Shown: positions 9,599-18,132 of the stretch, one piece after another
Position numbering within the stretch: position 1 is the stretch's first letter
Layout: the number at the start of each line of letters is the position of its first letter
DNA from: Rhizobium leguminosarum
GTDB lineage: Bacteria > Pseudomonadota > Alphaproteobacteria > Rhizobiales > Rhizobiaceae
Reading direction: 5' to 3'
DNA: 64,000 nucleotides
Assembly (NCBI RefSeq): GCF_001679785.1
Contig: NZ_CP016286.1
Span: 4,350,501 to 4,414,500 of the forward strand
The notes under the pieces: model-generated
Told to the model about the DNA's origin: nothing
Seen by the model: the letters and a program-made list of their open reading frames with translations, nothing else
Databases searched by the model: none
Made by a program: the position numbers and the translations under genes

Positions 9599-10099
9599 CT
9601 ATTCGAAGTCCGCAAGAAGCTTGCGTAGCAGCCTGTCGAGTTCCGCCTTGTCGGCCGCGCTCAGGTTTTTCGACAGCCGGTGCTGATTGGCGACATGCGC
9701 ATCGACGGCGGTCTCCACCGTCGCAAGCCCTTTTTCCGTCAGCGCGATGAGCACGCTCCTGCGATCCTCCGGATTGAGGATACGTTCGACGTAGCCCGCC
9801 TTCTCCAGCTGGTCGATGCGGTTCGTCATCGTGCCGGAGCTGACCATGGTCATCTCCAGAAGCTCCCCCGGCGAAAGCCGGTGAGGCGCCCCGGCGCGGC
9901 GCAACGTCGCCAGCACGTCGAATGCGGAGGACGAAAGCCCCTGCTTCATGAGCACGGCCTCCACCTCGCGGCCCAGATGGGTACTCAGGCGTTTCAGACG
10001 CCCGAGGATGCCCATCGGTTCGACGTCGAGATCCGGCCGCTCCCGTCGCCATTGCGCCAGAATCTTGTCGACATGATCCATTTTGCCGTCTTCGCTCAT
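9599..10099 (-). CDS. MarR-family transcription regulator
   Basis: 166 residues. A winged-helix domain is visible: the recognition region TMVSSGTMTNRIDQLEKAGYV and the wing NPEDRRSVLIALTEKG with the family DxRxxxxxLT signature. It is divergent from a DMT-family exporter, and the gap holds a perfect 20-bp palindrome plus a second half-like site. The simplest reading is a repressor of both itself and the exporter, released by a small-molecule ligand. Confidence 0.92.
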   Translation of the reverse strand: MSEDGKMDHVDKILAQWRRERPDLDVEPMGILGRLKRLSTHLGREVEAVLMKQGLSSSAFDVLATLRRAGAPHRLSPGELLEMTMVSSGTMTNRIDQLEKAGYVERILNPEDRRSVLIALTEKGLATVETAVDAHVANQHRLSKNLSAADKAELDRLLRKLLADFE

Positions 10100-10118
10100 G
10101 CTCCATCGATATCATTCA

Positions 10119-10138
10119 TTATCTTGACGTCAAGATAA
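10119..10138. promoter_or_regulatory. Probable MarR operator, perfect 20-bp palindrome
   Basis: TTATCTTGACGTCAAGATAA is a perfect palindrome between the divergent MarR and exporter genes, 19 bases before the MarR start. Size and symmetry fit a MarR dimer site. Binding by the neighbouring MarR is inferred from position. Confidence 0.75.
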
Positions 10139-10155
10139 GAAGGTGTAATGTGAAT

Positions 10156-10180
10156 TTATCTTGAAATAGAGATTCTTGAT
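10156..10180. promoter_or_regulatory. Second TTATCTTGA site before the exporter start
   Basis: TTATCTTGA (10156-10164) repeats the left arm of the palindrome at 10119 and is followed by the related TTCTTGAT, ending directly at the exporter ATG. It could be a second, weaker operator that covers the ribosome site. The exporter has no strong Shine-Dalgarno sequence. Confidence 0.5.
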
Positions 10181-11092
10181 ATGAAGACAAATTCACGCTA
10201 TGTCGCCGATCTTATGGCAACCGCGCTCGCACCCGCCATCTGGGGAAGCACCTATATCGTCACCACCGCTTTCCTGCCGGCCGGATATCCGCTGACGGTT
10301 GCCATGCTGCGCGCCCTGCCGGCCGGCCTGCTGCTTCTCTTCCTGGTCAGAAAGCTGCCTTTCGGAATCTGGTGGGGAAGGGCTTTCGTTCTCGGCGCGC
10401 TGAACTTCTCGTTCTTCTGGGCGATGCTCTTCGTCTCAGCCTACAGGCTGCCAGGCGGCGTCGCCGCAACGGTCGGCGCCGTGCAGCCGCTGATCGTCAT
10501 CGCTTTGTCGCGGCTTTTTCTCGGCAACACGATCCGGCCGCTTGCCGTGCTGGCCGGTCTCGTCGGCATGGCCGGCGTTGGATTGCTGGTGCTGACACCG
10601 AAGGCGGGGCTCGATCCGATAGGTGTCGCTGCTGGTCTCGCCGGCGCGGTCTCGATGGCCTTCGGCACGGTGCTGACGCGCCGCTGGGCGACGCCGGTTT
10701 CAAACCTCACCTTCACCGCCTGGCAATTGACGGCGGGCGGCATGCTGCTGGTGCCTTTTGCCTTTTTCCTGGAACCGGCGCTGCCGATGCCGACCGCTGC
10801 AAACATTGCCGGCATTGCCTATCTCGGGCTGGTCGGCGCAGCCTTCACCTATCTGCTCTGGTTCCGTGGCCTATCGCGCATCGAGCCCTCGGCGGTTGCC
10901 TCGCTTGGCTTCCTTAGTCCGTTGGTCGCGACCCTGCTCGGCTGGCTGGCGCTCGGCCAGAGCCTGACGCCGGTGCAGATCGGCGGTTTTGCCATGGTGC
11001 TTGCCAGCGTCTGGCTCGGTCAGCGCACGATGATGCCGCTCAGGCCCATTCGCCCTGCCGCATCACCGGAACCCGTGAACCATCCGGCTTAA
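10181..11092 (+). CDS. EamA/DMT-family transporter
   Basis: 303 residues with about ten hydrophobic segments and two EamA repeats; IWGSTYIVTT near the N-terminus is the family start motif. These inner-membrane proteins export amino acids, metabolites or drugs. The divergent MarR regulator points to an inducible efflux role. The last 53 bases overlap the end of the convergent aminopeptidase gene. Confidence 0.9.
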   Translation: MKTNSRYVADLMATALAPAIWGSTYIVTTAFLPAGYPLTVAMLRALPAGLLLLFLVRKLPFGIWWGRAFVLGALNFSFFWAMLFVSAYRLPGGVAATVGAVQPLIVIALSRLFLGNTIRPLAVLAGLVGMAGVGLLVLTPKAGLDPIGVAAGLAGAVSMAFGTVLTRRWATPVSNLTFTAWQLTAGGMLLVPFAFFLEPALPMPTAANIAGIAYLGLVGAAFTYLLWFRGLSRIEPSAVASLGFLSPLVATLLGWLALGQSLTPVQIGGFAMVLASVWLGQRTMMPLRPIRPAASPEPVNHPA

Positions 11093-12293
11093 TGCCGTCG
11101 ATATCGACCTTGTCGGAGCCGATCATCCAGTCGATATGGATCAGGCTGGAGTTTCCGCCCTGTGTCTTGATCTGCTCCTGGCTCAATGTCGCGCCATCGA
11201 GGAAGCATTTGGAATAGCACTGGCCGAGCGCGATGTGGCACGAGGCGTTTTCGTCGAACAGCGTGTTGTAGAACAGGATGCCGCTCGCCGAGATCGGCGA
11301 GGAATGTGGCACCAGCGCCACTTCGCCGAGCCGGCGCGCGCCATCGTCGGTATCGAGCACCTTGTTCAACACCTCTTCGCCGCGCGAGGCCTTGGCCTCG
11401 ACAATGCGCCCGCCCTCGAAGCGCACCTGGATATTGTCGATCAGCGTGCCCTGGTGCGAAAGCGGTTTGGTGCTCGACACATGGCCATCGACGCGCAGCG
11501 CATGCGGCGTGGTGAAGACTTCCTCGGTCGGGATATTTGGATTGCAGGTGATGCCGTTCTTGGCAGTGGAAGCGCCGCCATGCCATTCATGCCCGTCGGC
11601 AAGGCCGACCGTCAGGTCGGTGCCCGGTCCCTGGAAATGCAGCGAGGCGAAGCGCTCGCCGTTCAGCCAGGCGCTGCGCTTGCCAAGATTGGCATTGTGC
11701 TCGGCCCAGGCGGCGACCGGATCGCTGACATCGACACGCGAGGCGGCAAAGATCGCCTTGGCGAGCTTGGCGATCGCAATCGGTTCCGGATCGTCGGGGA
11801 AGACCACCTTGGCCCAGGAGGGATTCGGGTAGGAGACGATGTTCCAGTTGATGTCGAAATTCGAGATCTTCTCCAGTGCCGGCTTGTAGGCGGTGGAGTT
11901 GGCGCGATTGGCGCGGCCGACCTTGCCGGCATCCTGCTCGGAGAGCAGCATCGGATTATCGCCGGCGATCGCAAGACGGGCCGCCCCGTTGGTGTAAGCC
12001 TTGGCCATGCCCTCGTAGAGCCAGCCGGAGGCGCGGTCGAAGCTCTCGTCGCTGCCATACTGATAGCGCGCCAGCGTCGTTTCCTCATCGGAATAGAAGG
12101 CGGAGACCAGTCCGGCGCCGGCCAAATAGGCGTGTTTGGTGATCAGGCGAACCAGCGGCAGCGCGACGACAGGCGCGGTGATCACCAGGTCCTGACCCTT
12201 CTGCAGCTGCAGCCCAACCTTGACGGCGACTTCCGCAAGCTTTTCCAGCTTGACGGGATCAACTGTGCTCTGGCTCTGGGGCATGAAAGTCAT
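11040..12293 (-). CDS. Aminopeptidase, peptidase M29 family
   Basis: 417 residues, family length. It matches the AmpS/aminopeptidase T group. The C-terminal metal-binding region is visible as SGILFYNTLFDENASCHIALGQ and GGNSSLIHIDWMIGSDKVDIDG (conserved Glu, His and Asp ligands). These enzymes are cytosolic, metal-dependent (Co/Zn) aminopeptidases of broad specificity. The start at 12293 has an AGG motif upstream; a Met three residues later is an alternative. Confidence 0.92.
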   Translation of the reverse strand: MTFMPQSQSTVDPVKLEKLAEVAVKVGLQLQKGQDLVITAPVVALPLVRLITKHAYLAGAGLVSAFYSDEETTLARYQYGSDESFDRASGWLYEGMAKAYTNGAARLAIAGDNPMLLSEQDAGKVGRANRANSTAYKPALEKISNFDINWNIVSYPNPSWAKVVFPDDPEPIAIAKLAKAIFAASRVDVSDPVAAWAEHNANLGKRSAWLNGERFASLHFQGPGTDLTVGLADGHEWHGGASTAKNGITCNPNIPTEEVFTTPHALRVDGHVSSTKPLSHQGTLIDNIQVRFEGGRIVEAKASRGEEVLNKVLDTDDGARRLGEVALVPHSSPISASGILFYNTLFDENASCHIALGQCYSKCFLDGATLSQEQIKTQGGNSSLIHIDWMIGSDKVDIDGIKPDGSRVPVMRQGEWA

Positions 12294-12386
12294 GGTTCAA
12301 CCTGCCTTCTGTCATCGACGGTGGGAGGCTGGAAGACTTAGACCCGTTTGCGGCGAAAATGAAGCGCTCGGCTGCCCGAATTGTAA

Positions 12387-12411
12387 GCGGCCGGATGAGA
12401 TGTCCGGCCGC
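12387..12411 (-). terminator. Hairpin downstream of the glutathione transferase gene
   Basis: Perfect 9-bp stem (GCGGCCGGA / TCCGGCCGC) with a 7-base loop, 11 bases after the GST stop on the minus strand. It lacks a strong T run, so termination is likely but not certain. Confidence 0.5.
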
Positions 12412-12421
12412 CGGGCGCGCT

Positions 12422-13105
12422 TCAGGCGGCGGCAGCTTGCCTGAGTAGGATCGAGTTATGTTTTTCGAGGAATTCCATCAGCCGCTGCGGGTAGTCTTCG
12501 CCAACGGCGGCCTTGACGCTCGCCCGTTCGGAGAGCGCCTTGCGCCAGCGCTTTACACGCTCAAGCCCTTCGAAGATGTCGCCGTCGCCGAGCGTCTCGA
12601 AGAGATCGAAATACCGACAGACCGGCGCGAAGACGGCGTCGACGAGGCTGAAGTCGTTGCCGGCGAAATACGGCCCGTCCGTCAACACCTTCTCGACAGT
12701 TGCGAATTTGGAGATGAGCGCCGTGCGCTTGGCGTCCAGCTGGTCCGCAACCTGCGCCGTCTCATAGCCCCAGAGATCGGAAAGCACGGACGAACCGAAT
12801 TCCATCCAGCCGCGATGGCGGGCACGTGTCAGCGCGTCTTTTGGATGCAGCGCCACACCTGGCTGCGTTTCCTCCAGATATTCGCAGATGACGCTGCTTT
12901 CGAACAGCACGGCCTGATTGCCGTCCTCCTCCTCGATCCGCAGCAGCGGCACCTTGCCGAGCGGCGAGATCTTCAGGAACCAGTCCGGCTTGTTGGCAAG
13001 ATCGATATTGATGCGCTCGAAGGGCACGCCCTTTTCGAGCAGTGCGATCGCGGCGCGCTGCACATAGGGGCACAGGTGATGGCTGACGAGGGTAAGCTTG
13101 CTCAT
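12422..13105 (-). CDS. Glutathione S-transferase family protein
   Basis: 227 residues. The N-terminal thioredoxin-like domain has CPYVQRAAIALLEKGVPFE (CPxx active-site type, as in omega/beta-like GSTs) and ESSVICEYLEE, the glutathione gamma-Glu binding motif. The C-terminal helical domain follows. A MarR regulator is divergent, with two 18-bp inverted-repeat sites between them, which suggests induction by an electrophile or aromatic ligand. The start has AGGAGAG upstream. Confidence 0.92.
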   Translation of the reverse strand: MSKLTLVSHHLCPYVQRAAIALLEKGVPFERINIDLANKPDWFLKISPLGKVPLLRIEEEDGNQAVLFESSVICEYLEETQPGVALHPKDALTRARHRGWMEFGSSVLSDLWGYETAQVADQLDAKRTALISKFATVEKVLTDGPYFAGNDFSLVDAVFAPVCRYFDLFETLGDGDIFEGLERVKRWRKALSERASVKAAVGEDYPQRLMEFLEKHNSILLRQAAAA

Positions 13106-13128
13106 GGCGCTCTCCTTGGTAATGATGG

Positions 13129-13146
13129 TAGATGTAAATGCATCTA
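13129..13146. promoter_or_regulatory. Probable MarR operator, copy 1
   Basis: TAGATGTAAATGCATCTA has 6-bp arms (TAGATG/CATCTA). It sits 24 bases before the GST start and is repeated as TAGATGTAACTGCATTTA at 13172. The position between a divergent MarR and GST suggests autoregulation and GST repression. Confidence 0.7.
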
Positions 13147-13171
13147 ATACTGCTTGCAGTCAAATTCAAGA

Positions 13172-13189
13172 TAGATGTAACTGCATTTA
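13172..13189. promoter_or_regulatory. Probable MarR operator, copy 2
   Basis: TAGATGTAACTGCATTTA matches copy 1 at 16 of 18 positions, and its last base is the A of the MarR start codon. The two sites start 43 bases apart, close to four helical turns, so two dimers could bind on the same DNA face. Confidence 0.65.
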
Positions 13190-13632
13190 TGTCTGAAAAA
13201 CCGTCGAATCCGAGCGAAGCGGTCACCTCTGCCTGGACGAGCATCATGCGCGCCCGCGAGCGGTTGCTTGGCGCCATCGAAGCCGACCTGAAGGCGGCCG
13301 GCATGCCGCCGCTTGCCTGGTACGACGTGCTGTGGGAATTGGCGCGCTCGCAAGACGGCAAGCTGCGCCCTTACGAGATCGAGGAGCGGACATTGCTGAC
13401 CCAGTATAATCTTTCCCGGCTGATCGACCGGCTGGAAAGAGAGGGCCTGGTCCGGCGCGAGGCCTTCGCTGAGGATGGGCGCGGCCGCTGGGTGGTGATG
13501 TCGGATGCCGGCCGAAAGCTTCGCGAGCGCATGTGGACCGTCTATGCCAGATCGATCGAGACCCACATCGGCTGCAAGCTTGCCGAAAACGAGGCGAGGA
13601 CGATCGCTGGCCTGCTCGACCGCTTCCTCTGA
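13189..13632 (+). CDS. MarR-family transcription regulator
   Basis: 147 residues from the ATG at 13189 (MSEKPSNPSE); the frame is open to 13138. Winged-helix features: LLTQYNLSRLIDRLEREGLV recognition region and EDGRGRWVVMSDAGRK wing. It is divergent from the GST gene. The stop abuts the stop of the convergent YbaK gene with no gap. Confidence 0.9.
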   Translation: MSEKPSNPSEAVTSAWTSIMRARERLLGAIEADLKAAGMPPLAWYDVLWELARSQDGKLRPYEIEERTLLTQYNLSRLIDRLEREGLVRREAFAEDGRGRWVVMSDAGRKLRERMWTVYARSIETHIGCKLAENEARTIAGLLDRFL

Positions 13633-14106
13633 TCAGACAATCAGCGGCGCGGCGACGGCCTTCAGCGCCTTCAACGCATCCTTTGGGTTGAGCCGCACCT
13701 GCAGCCCGCGCTGCCCGCCATTGATATAGACGAGCGGTTCGGCAAGGGCTGCTTCCTCGATCGCCGTCGGCACGGTCTTCTTCTGGCCGAAAGGACTGAT
13801 GCCGCCGACATGATAACCGGTCAGCCGCTCGGCATCGGCGGGCTTCATCATATTGGCCGATTTGCCGTGAAAGGCGCTGGCAAGTTTTTTCATGCTGACT
13901 TCGCGGTCCGACGGCACGACGACGCAGACCGGTTTGCCGTCCACCTCCGCCATCAGCGTCTTCAGCACCCGATGCGGCGCCTCGCCGAGTGCTTCGGCCG
14001 CCTGCAGCCCGACGCGCTCGGCATTGGGGTCGTAGTCATAGGCATGAACGGTGAAAGCGATGCCTGCCTGCGAAAGAAGCTGTGTCGCGCGCGTGGTCTT
14101 GGACAT
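13633..14106 (-). CDS. ybaK: Cys-tRNA(Pro)/Cys-tRNA deacylase, YbaK/EbsC type
   Basis: 157 residues from the ATG at 14106, which has GAGGGAAAGAG directly upstream; an in-frame start 21 bases earlier is less likely. It fits the YbaK branch of the INS editing superfamily, with the conserved KTLMAEVDGKPVCVVVPSD and GYHVGGISPFGQKK motifs. YbaK hydrolyses Cys-tRNA(Pro) mischarged by ProRS. An ArsC-like gene lies just upstream on the same strand. Confidence 0.92.
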   Translation of the reverse strand: MSKTTRATQLLSQAGIAFTVHAYDYDPNAERVGLQAAEALGEAPHRVLKTLMAEVDGKPVCVVVPSDREVSMKKLASAFHGKSANMMKPADAERLTGYHVGGISPFGQKKTVPTAIEEAALAEPLVYINGGQRGLQVRLNPKDALKALKAVAAPLIV

Positions 14107-14138
14107 CTCTTTCCCTCGTGAGTTCACCCGGCCGCCTG

Positions 14139-14489
14139 TCAGCCTTCGAACATACCCGCGTAAATCTCCGGCTTGAAGCCGACCAGCAGCTTGCCCTTCG
14201 CCTCCAGCACCGGCCGCTTGATCATCGACGGCTGGTCGAGCATCAGCTGGATTGCCTTCTCCCGGGTCAGGTTCTCGCGCTCGGCATCGGGCAGTTTGCG
14301 GAAGGTGGTGCCGGCGCGGTTGAGGACGGTATCGAGGCCGGCTTCGTCGATCCAGGCTTCGAGATGGGCGCGGTCGATACCGAGCGCCTTGTAGTCGTGA
14401 AACTCATAGGCGACGCGGTGTTCTTCCAGCCAGCTGCGGGCCTTCTTCATCGTGTCGCAATTCTTGATGCCGTAGATGGTGACGGCCAT
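14139..14489 (-). CDS. ArsC/Spx-family protein (YffB type)
   Basis: 116 residues from the ATG at 14489 with GGGAG about ten bases upstream. IYGIKNCDTMKKARSWLEE carries the single N-terminal Cys of the YffB/ArsC-like thioredoxin fold, and SMIKRPVLEAKGKLLVGF matches the conserved Arg-Pro region. True ArsC arsenate reductases need additional residues, and there are no ars genes nearby, so a glutathione-dependent thiol reductase or an uncharacterised role is more likely. Confidence 0.85.
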   Translation of the reverse strand: MAVTIYGIKNCDTMKKARSWLEEHRVAYEFHDYKALGIDRAHLEAWIDEAGLDTVLNRAGTTFRKLPDAERENLTREKAIQLMLDQPSMIKRPVLEAKGKLLVGFKPEIYAGMFEG

Positions 14490-14649
14490 GCCCGATCGAT
14501 CTCCCTGTGATGACAGCGAGATAACATGCACGAAGGCCGGCGCAAACGCCGTGCGACCTTTTATCCCCGAGCGCGTCGACGCGCACTGTGACGGCTGCGA
14601 ATTGATTGACATTTCAGACAGCAATCGCCGCCGGCAAAGCCGTCCCGGC

Positions 14650-15711
14650 TCAGTTCTCCAACGTGCCAGCCTTGCGCGAAGCCTTGCTGGGTTCGTCGCA
14701 GGCGATCTTCATCAGGTCGCCGCGCCGCCGCACCAGCCGGTCGGAAGTTCGGGTGAGGATCAGCCCGTCCTGCGGCGCGGTAAGCTCGATGCTGCCGCCA
14801 GGCTGCCCGGGCCGGGTGACTATCGTCGCCAGAAGATCGCCTTCCGCAACCCTCTCGCCGATATCGCGATAGAAGAGTACGGCTCCGCCTTCTGGCGCGC
14901 GGATGATCTCGACATTGTCGAGCGGCACGGCCGGACCGGAAAATACCGTTGCCGCCGGTTTTTCGTCGCCAACGATCCCGCGTGCCGCGAGGAAGCGCCA
15001 GAGCCCGTCCGCATCCGATTTCGCCAGCACCGGATCGACGTCGCGTTTGCCGCGCAGCTCGACGGTGACGGAGAGTTTGCCGGGCAGCCGGGGCCGGCGT
15101 TCGCCGGGAACTTCATATTTCCATGCAAAACCGACGGCCTCCTCGAAGGCTGAGCTCTCGCCGTCGGAAAGCAGCACGGCCTCCATGTCGAGTGCAGCGG
15201 CAAGATCGGCCGCCTCCGGCCAGAAGGCCTCGTCGATATAGGCATATTGCAGGGATTCATCGTCGCAATGCAGGTCGAGCACCAGATCGGCCCCGAGCGC
15301 CATGTGCAGCAGCTGCCGCTTCAACCTGTCGGTAGCCGGATAATCATCGAGGCCTTCGATCAGCGTGGCGCGATCCACAATGGAGATCAGCGGAAAATCC
15401 CGGTTGAAATTGGTGCGTGAGCCCAGGTCGAAACGGCCCTGCAGCTCGCCGAAATGCGATTGCGCCGCACCGATCGGATTGGCCTGCGGCACGATGGTGA
15501 TGTCGCCGGCGATCCCGCCTTGGTTTTCCGCCTGCCGCAGCCGCTCGCAGAGGAAATGCAGCAGCACCGTTCCCGGCAGCTCGCCGGCATGCAGTGCCGC
15601 CTGGATATAGATCTTCGGCGCCTTCGGATCGTGACCTTTAAAACGCAGCACCGGCAGCCGCCACTCCGTTCCCGGCGTATCTCCAGGGATGATGATCTCT
15701 GAAACGTCCAT
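14650..15711 (-). CDS. Succinylglutamate desuccinylase/aspartoacylase family hydrolase
   Basis: About 353 residues from the inner ATG at 15711; the frame is open to 15753. The Zn-carboxypeptidase-like motif HxxE appears in ALHAGELPGTVLLHF, with the third ligand in DLVLDLHCDDES. A C-terminal biotinyl-like beta domain (LFYRDIGERVAEGDLLATIV) is typical of the group. The exact amide substrate is unknown. It has no operon partner in the astABDE sense. Confidence 0.85.
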   Translation of the reverse strand: MDVSEIIIPGDTPGTEWRLPVLRFKGHDPKAPKIYIQAALHAGELPGTVLLHFLCERLRQAENQGGIAGDITIVPQANPIGAAQSHFGELQGRFDLGSRTNFNRDFPLISIVDRATLIEGLDDYPATDRLKRQLLHMALGADLVLDLHCDDESLQYAYIDEAFWPEAADLAAALDMEAVLLSDGESSAFEEAVGFAWKYEVPGERRPRLPGKLSVTVELRGKRDVDPVLAKSDADGLWRFLAARGIVGDEKPAATVFSGPAVPLDNVEIIRAPEGGAVLFYRDIGERVAEGDLLATIVTRPGQPGGSIELTAPQDGLILTRTSDRLVRRRGDLMKIACDEPSKASRKAGTLEN

Positions 15712-15812
15712 GCTGTCTTCGTTCCCGTTTGCAACCAGCGCTCGGTTAGGCATTCCGAGCTATATGAGCGGAAATAGGGCAAGCGCAAGCGTGGTCCGGA
15801 GACATCATTGCC

Positions 15813-16412
15813 TCAGCCGAGCAGCGGCCAACGATCGATGATCCGATGTTCGGCTTTTCCGAGAACACTGTGGATGAGCAGGAATTCGGACGCCGTCCAT
15901 GAAACGGGTGTGTCGAGCCTCGTCGGCGGCACGGTCTTGCGGTCGTAGAGCAGCGTCATATGCGGTGTGAAATCGCGGTTGATATTGTGCCGCAAGCCGG
16001 CATTGTGCATGTCGACGCCCAGTTGGACATGCACTCGGGTGAGCGGCTTCCGTTCGCCCTCGCCGCAAAGCACAAGCGCTCGCGCCTGCGGGAATCGCAT
16101 GATCCGGTCAAAGGTGATTGCGATCGGCGCACTCTCGACCATGGCGCCGGCCTGTCGTGCCGCGAAGACCACATCCTCCGGCAGCTTCGGATAGTCTCCG
16201 ACCCAGATGATCGACACATGCAATGTCGTCAGGCGCGGCCTGCCGGAAAGGGAGAAGGCTCGACGATAGTCATCGGCGATTGCGGCCGCCTGCTGCTCGA
16301 TGGCATCAGGAGGACAAAGCGCAAAGAAAAGTCGATCTCCGCTGGCGTAGCTTTCGTTCCGCCGTCCGCGCCCATTTTTGTCGTCTCCGAAGTCGAGGGG
16401 CATTTGGTTCAT
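15813..16412 (-). CDS. 2'-5' RNA ligase/cyclic phosphodiesterase (ThpR-like)
   Basis: 199 residues. Two HxT/S motifs define the 2H phosphoesterase fold: LHVSIIW near residue 64 and PHMTLLY near residue 150. These enzymes open or form 2',3'-cyclic or 2'-5' RNA phosphates. The N-terminal 25 residues are polar and variable. The biological substrate is not known. Confidence 0.88.
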   Translation of the reverse strand: MNQMPLDFGDDKNGRGRRNESYASGDRLFFALCPPDAIEQQAAAIADDYRRAFSLSGRPRLTTLHVSIIWVGDYPKLPEDVVFAARQAGAMVESAPIAITFDRIMRFPQARALVLCGEGERKPLTRVHVQLGVDMHNAGLRHNINRDFTPHMTLLYDRKTVPPTRLDTPVSWTASEFLLIHSVLGKAEHRIIDRWPLLG

Positions 16413-16695
16413 GGAATTTCAGGTCGTCATGACCCACCTCGTCGTTGTCAAAACGCGACGAAGAATACTCTGAAAGGAAACGGTATCAAGAACAGAAGAA
16501 GAACATAATTTCTCGATATGCTCGACGTCACACTCATCCGAACCGTCGCCCAGGATCGGTTGAAAGTGGAGTTCGACCGACATTGCAGGGGGTGCACCGC
16601 AATATTTCCTGGAAGCGCGGCGCGCGCAAGAAACGGGTTGAAACGGCGGCCGTCCCATACGATTTTGAAATCATCGAAAACGCGGAGGCTGTGTC

Positions 16696-17257
16696 ATGGC
16701 TGAGACCATACACCACTATCTCATCTTCGAAACCGCGGGTGGTTTCTGCGGCATCGCCTAGCGACGCAGGCATCACCCGTTTCCAACTGCCGACCAAATC
16801 AGCGGAAGCGACCGAACGGCTGCTGCTGCGCCGCCTGCCGGATGCCGAAGCCGGCGCGCCGACGCCTGCTGTGCTGGAGACGGTCGCCGCCGTGAAACGC
16901 TACTTCCAGGGCGAAGAGACGGATTTTTCCGGCGTCGAACTCGACCTTGCCGGCCAGGATGCCTTCTTCCGGGATATTTATGCGGCGGCAAGGCGTGTCG
17001 GCTGGGGCCGCACCACCACTTACGGCGCGCTGGCCAAGGAGCTCGGCGTCGGGCCGGAAGCCGCCCGCGACGTCGGCCAGGCGATGGCGAAGAACCCGGT
17101 TGCTCTGATCATTCCCTGCCATCGGGTGCTTGCGGCCGGCGGCAAGATCGGCGGCTTTTCCGCGCCCGGCGGTTCGTCATCGAAGGCCCGCATGCTGGAG
17201 CTCGAAGGCGTCAACCTCGCACCGCCGCTGCCTGCCCAGCAGTCGCTGGGTTTTTAG
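16696..17257 (+). pseudogene. ogt: Methylated-DNA-protein-cysteine methyltransferase, frameshifted
   Basis: The gene starts at 16696 (GGAGG upstream) with MAETIHHYLIFETAGG and reaches a TAG at 16759-16761 after 21 codons. The rest of an Ogt protein (SDAGITRFQLPTKS onward) follows in another frame to 17257. It carries the active site IPCHRVLAAGGKIGGFSAP and the helix-turn-helix region YGALAKELGVGPEAARDVGQ. Adding two bases to make GCC-TGG-AGC at 16758-16760 restores one frame of about 187 residues. Ogt removes O6-methyl from guanine in DNA. A two-base deletion or a sequence error would explain it. Confidence 0.85.
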
Positions 17258-17339
17258 GCGGCGGAGGCCTTTCGTTTTCCGCAATTCCGGACGCAAAACC
17301 GCTCTGCGCTTTTGCAGGAACTGCAGCGGTGTCAGCCAC

Positions 17340-18074
17340 TCAATGCGGGCTGGCAGTCGGCCGGATGATGATCTCGCTGACATCGACGTCATCAGGCTGG
17401 CTGATGGCGTAGAGGATGGAATTGGCGACGGCCTCGGGGCTGATCGTGATCGCCCTGAAAGCCTTCATAGCGTCCCGCGCCGTCGGATCGGTGATCGTGT
17501 CGGCCAGTTCCGATGTCGTCGTGCCGGGAGAGATGACGGTCACGCGGATACGATCGGTCTCCTGCCGCAATCCGTCCGAGATCGCACGCACCGCAAATTT
17601 CGTCGCGCAATAGACGGCGGCCGTCGGAGAGACGCTGTGGCCGCCGATCGAAGACAGGTTGATGATCTGCCCCGATCCCTGCGCCTTCATGATCGGAAGC
17701 GCTGCCGCGATGCCGTAGAGAACGCCCTTGATGTTGACGTCGATCATCCGGTCCCATTCGTCGACCTTGAGGGCGTCGAGCGGCGAGAGCGGCATGACGC
17801 CGGCATTGTTGACGATGACATCCAACCGGCCGAATTCGGACTTGGCAAAGCCTGCGAAGGCTTCCACATCCACTCGGTCGGCGACGTCAAGCTTTCGCAG
17901 GCGAACCGACCCGCCCTTTGCGGCGATTTCGCCGGCGAGTTCCTCCAGGCGCTCCGTGCGGCGGGCACCGATCACGATATGGGCGCCTGCGGCAGCCAGC
18001 ACCTTAGCCGCAGCCTCTCCGATGCCGCTGCTGGCTCCGGTGATGGCAATGACTTTTCCTTTGATATCAGACAT
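17340..18074 (-). CDS. SDR-family oxidoreductase
   Basis: 244 residues from the ATG at 18074 (GGAG upstream); the open frame extends to 18197. Classical SDR features: ITGASSGIGEAAAKVL (TGxxxGxG), NNAG at about residue 86, Ser in INLSSIGGH, and YCATK (YxxxK). It is NAD(P)-dependent with unknown substrate. It heads away from a second SDR gene 58 bases upstream on the same strand, and a LysR regulator lies further upstream, so the SDR pair and the Atu4866-like gene may form one regulon. Confidence 0.9.
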   Translation of the reverse strand: MSDIKGKVIAITGASSGIGEAAAKVLAAAGAHIVIGARRTERLEELAGEIAAKGGSVRLRKLDVADRVDVEAFAGFAKSEFGRLDVIVNNAGVMPLSPLDALKVDEWDRMIDVNIKGVLYGIAAALPIMKAQGSGQIINLSSIGGHSVSPTAAVYCATKFAVRAISDGLRQETDRIRVTVISPGTTTSELADTITDPTARDAMKAFRAITISPEAVANSILYAISQPDDVDVSEIIIRPTASPH

Positions 18075-18132
18075 TTCAAGCTCCATGTGTGGGCCGCTCG
18101 CCTGGCGATGCGGCTGAGGGTTTTCGTGGCGG

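Noticed and set aside
16445..16695. N-terminal extension of the ogt reading frame
   Set aside because: The frame is open but the residues have no family similarity, while the ATG at 16696 has a strong ribosome site and the correct Ogt N-terminus.
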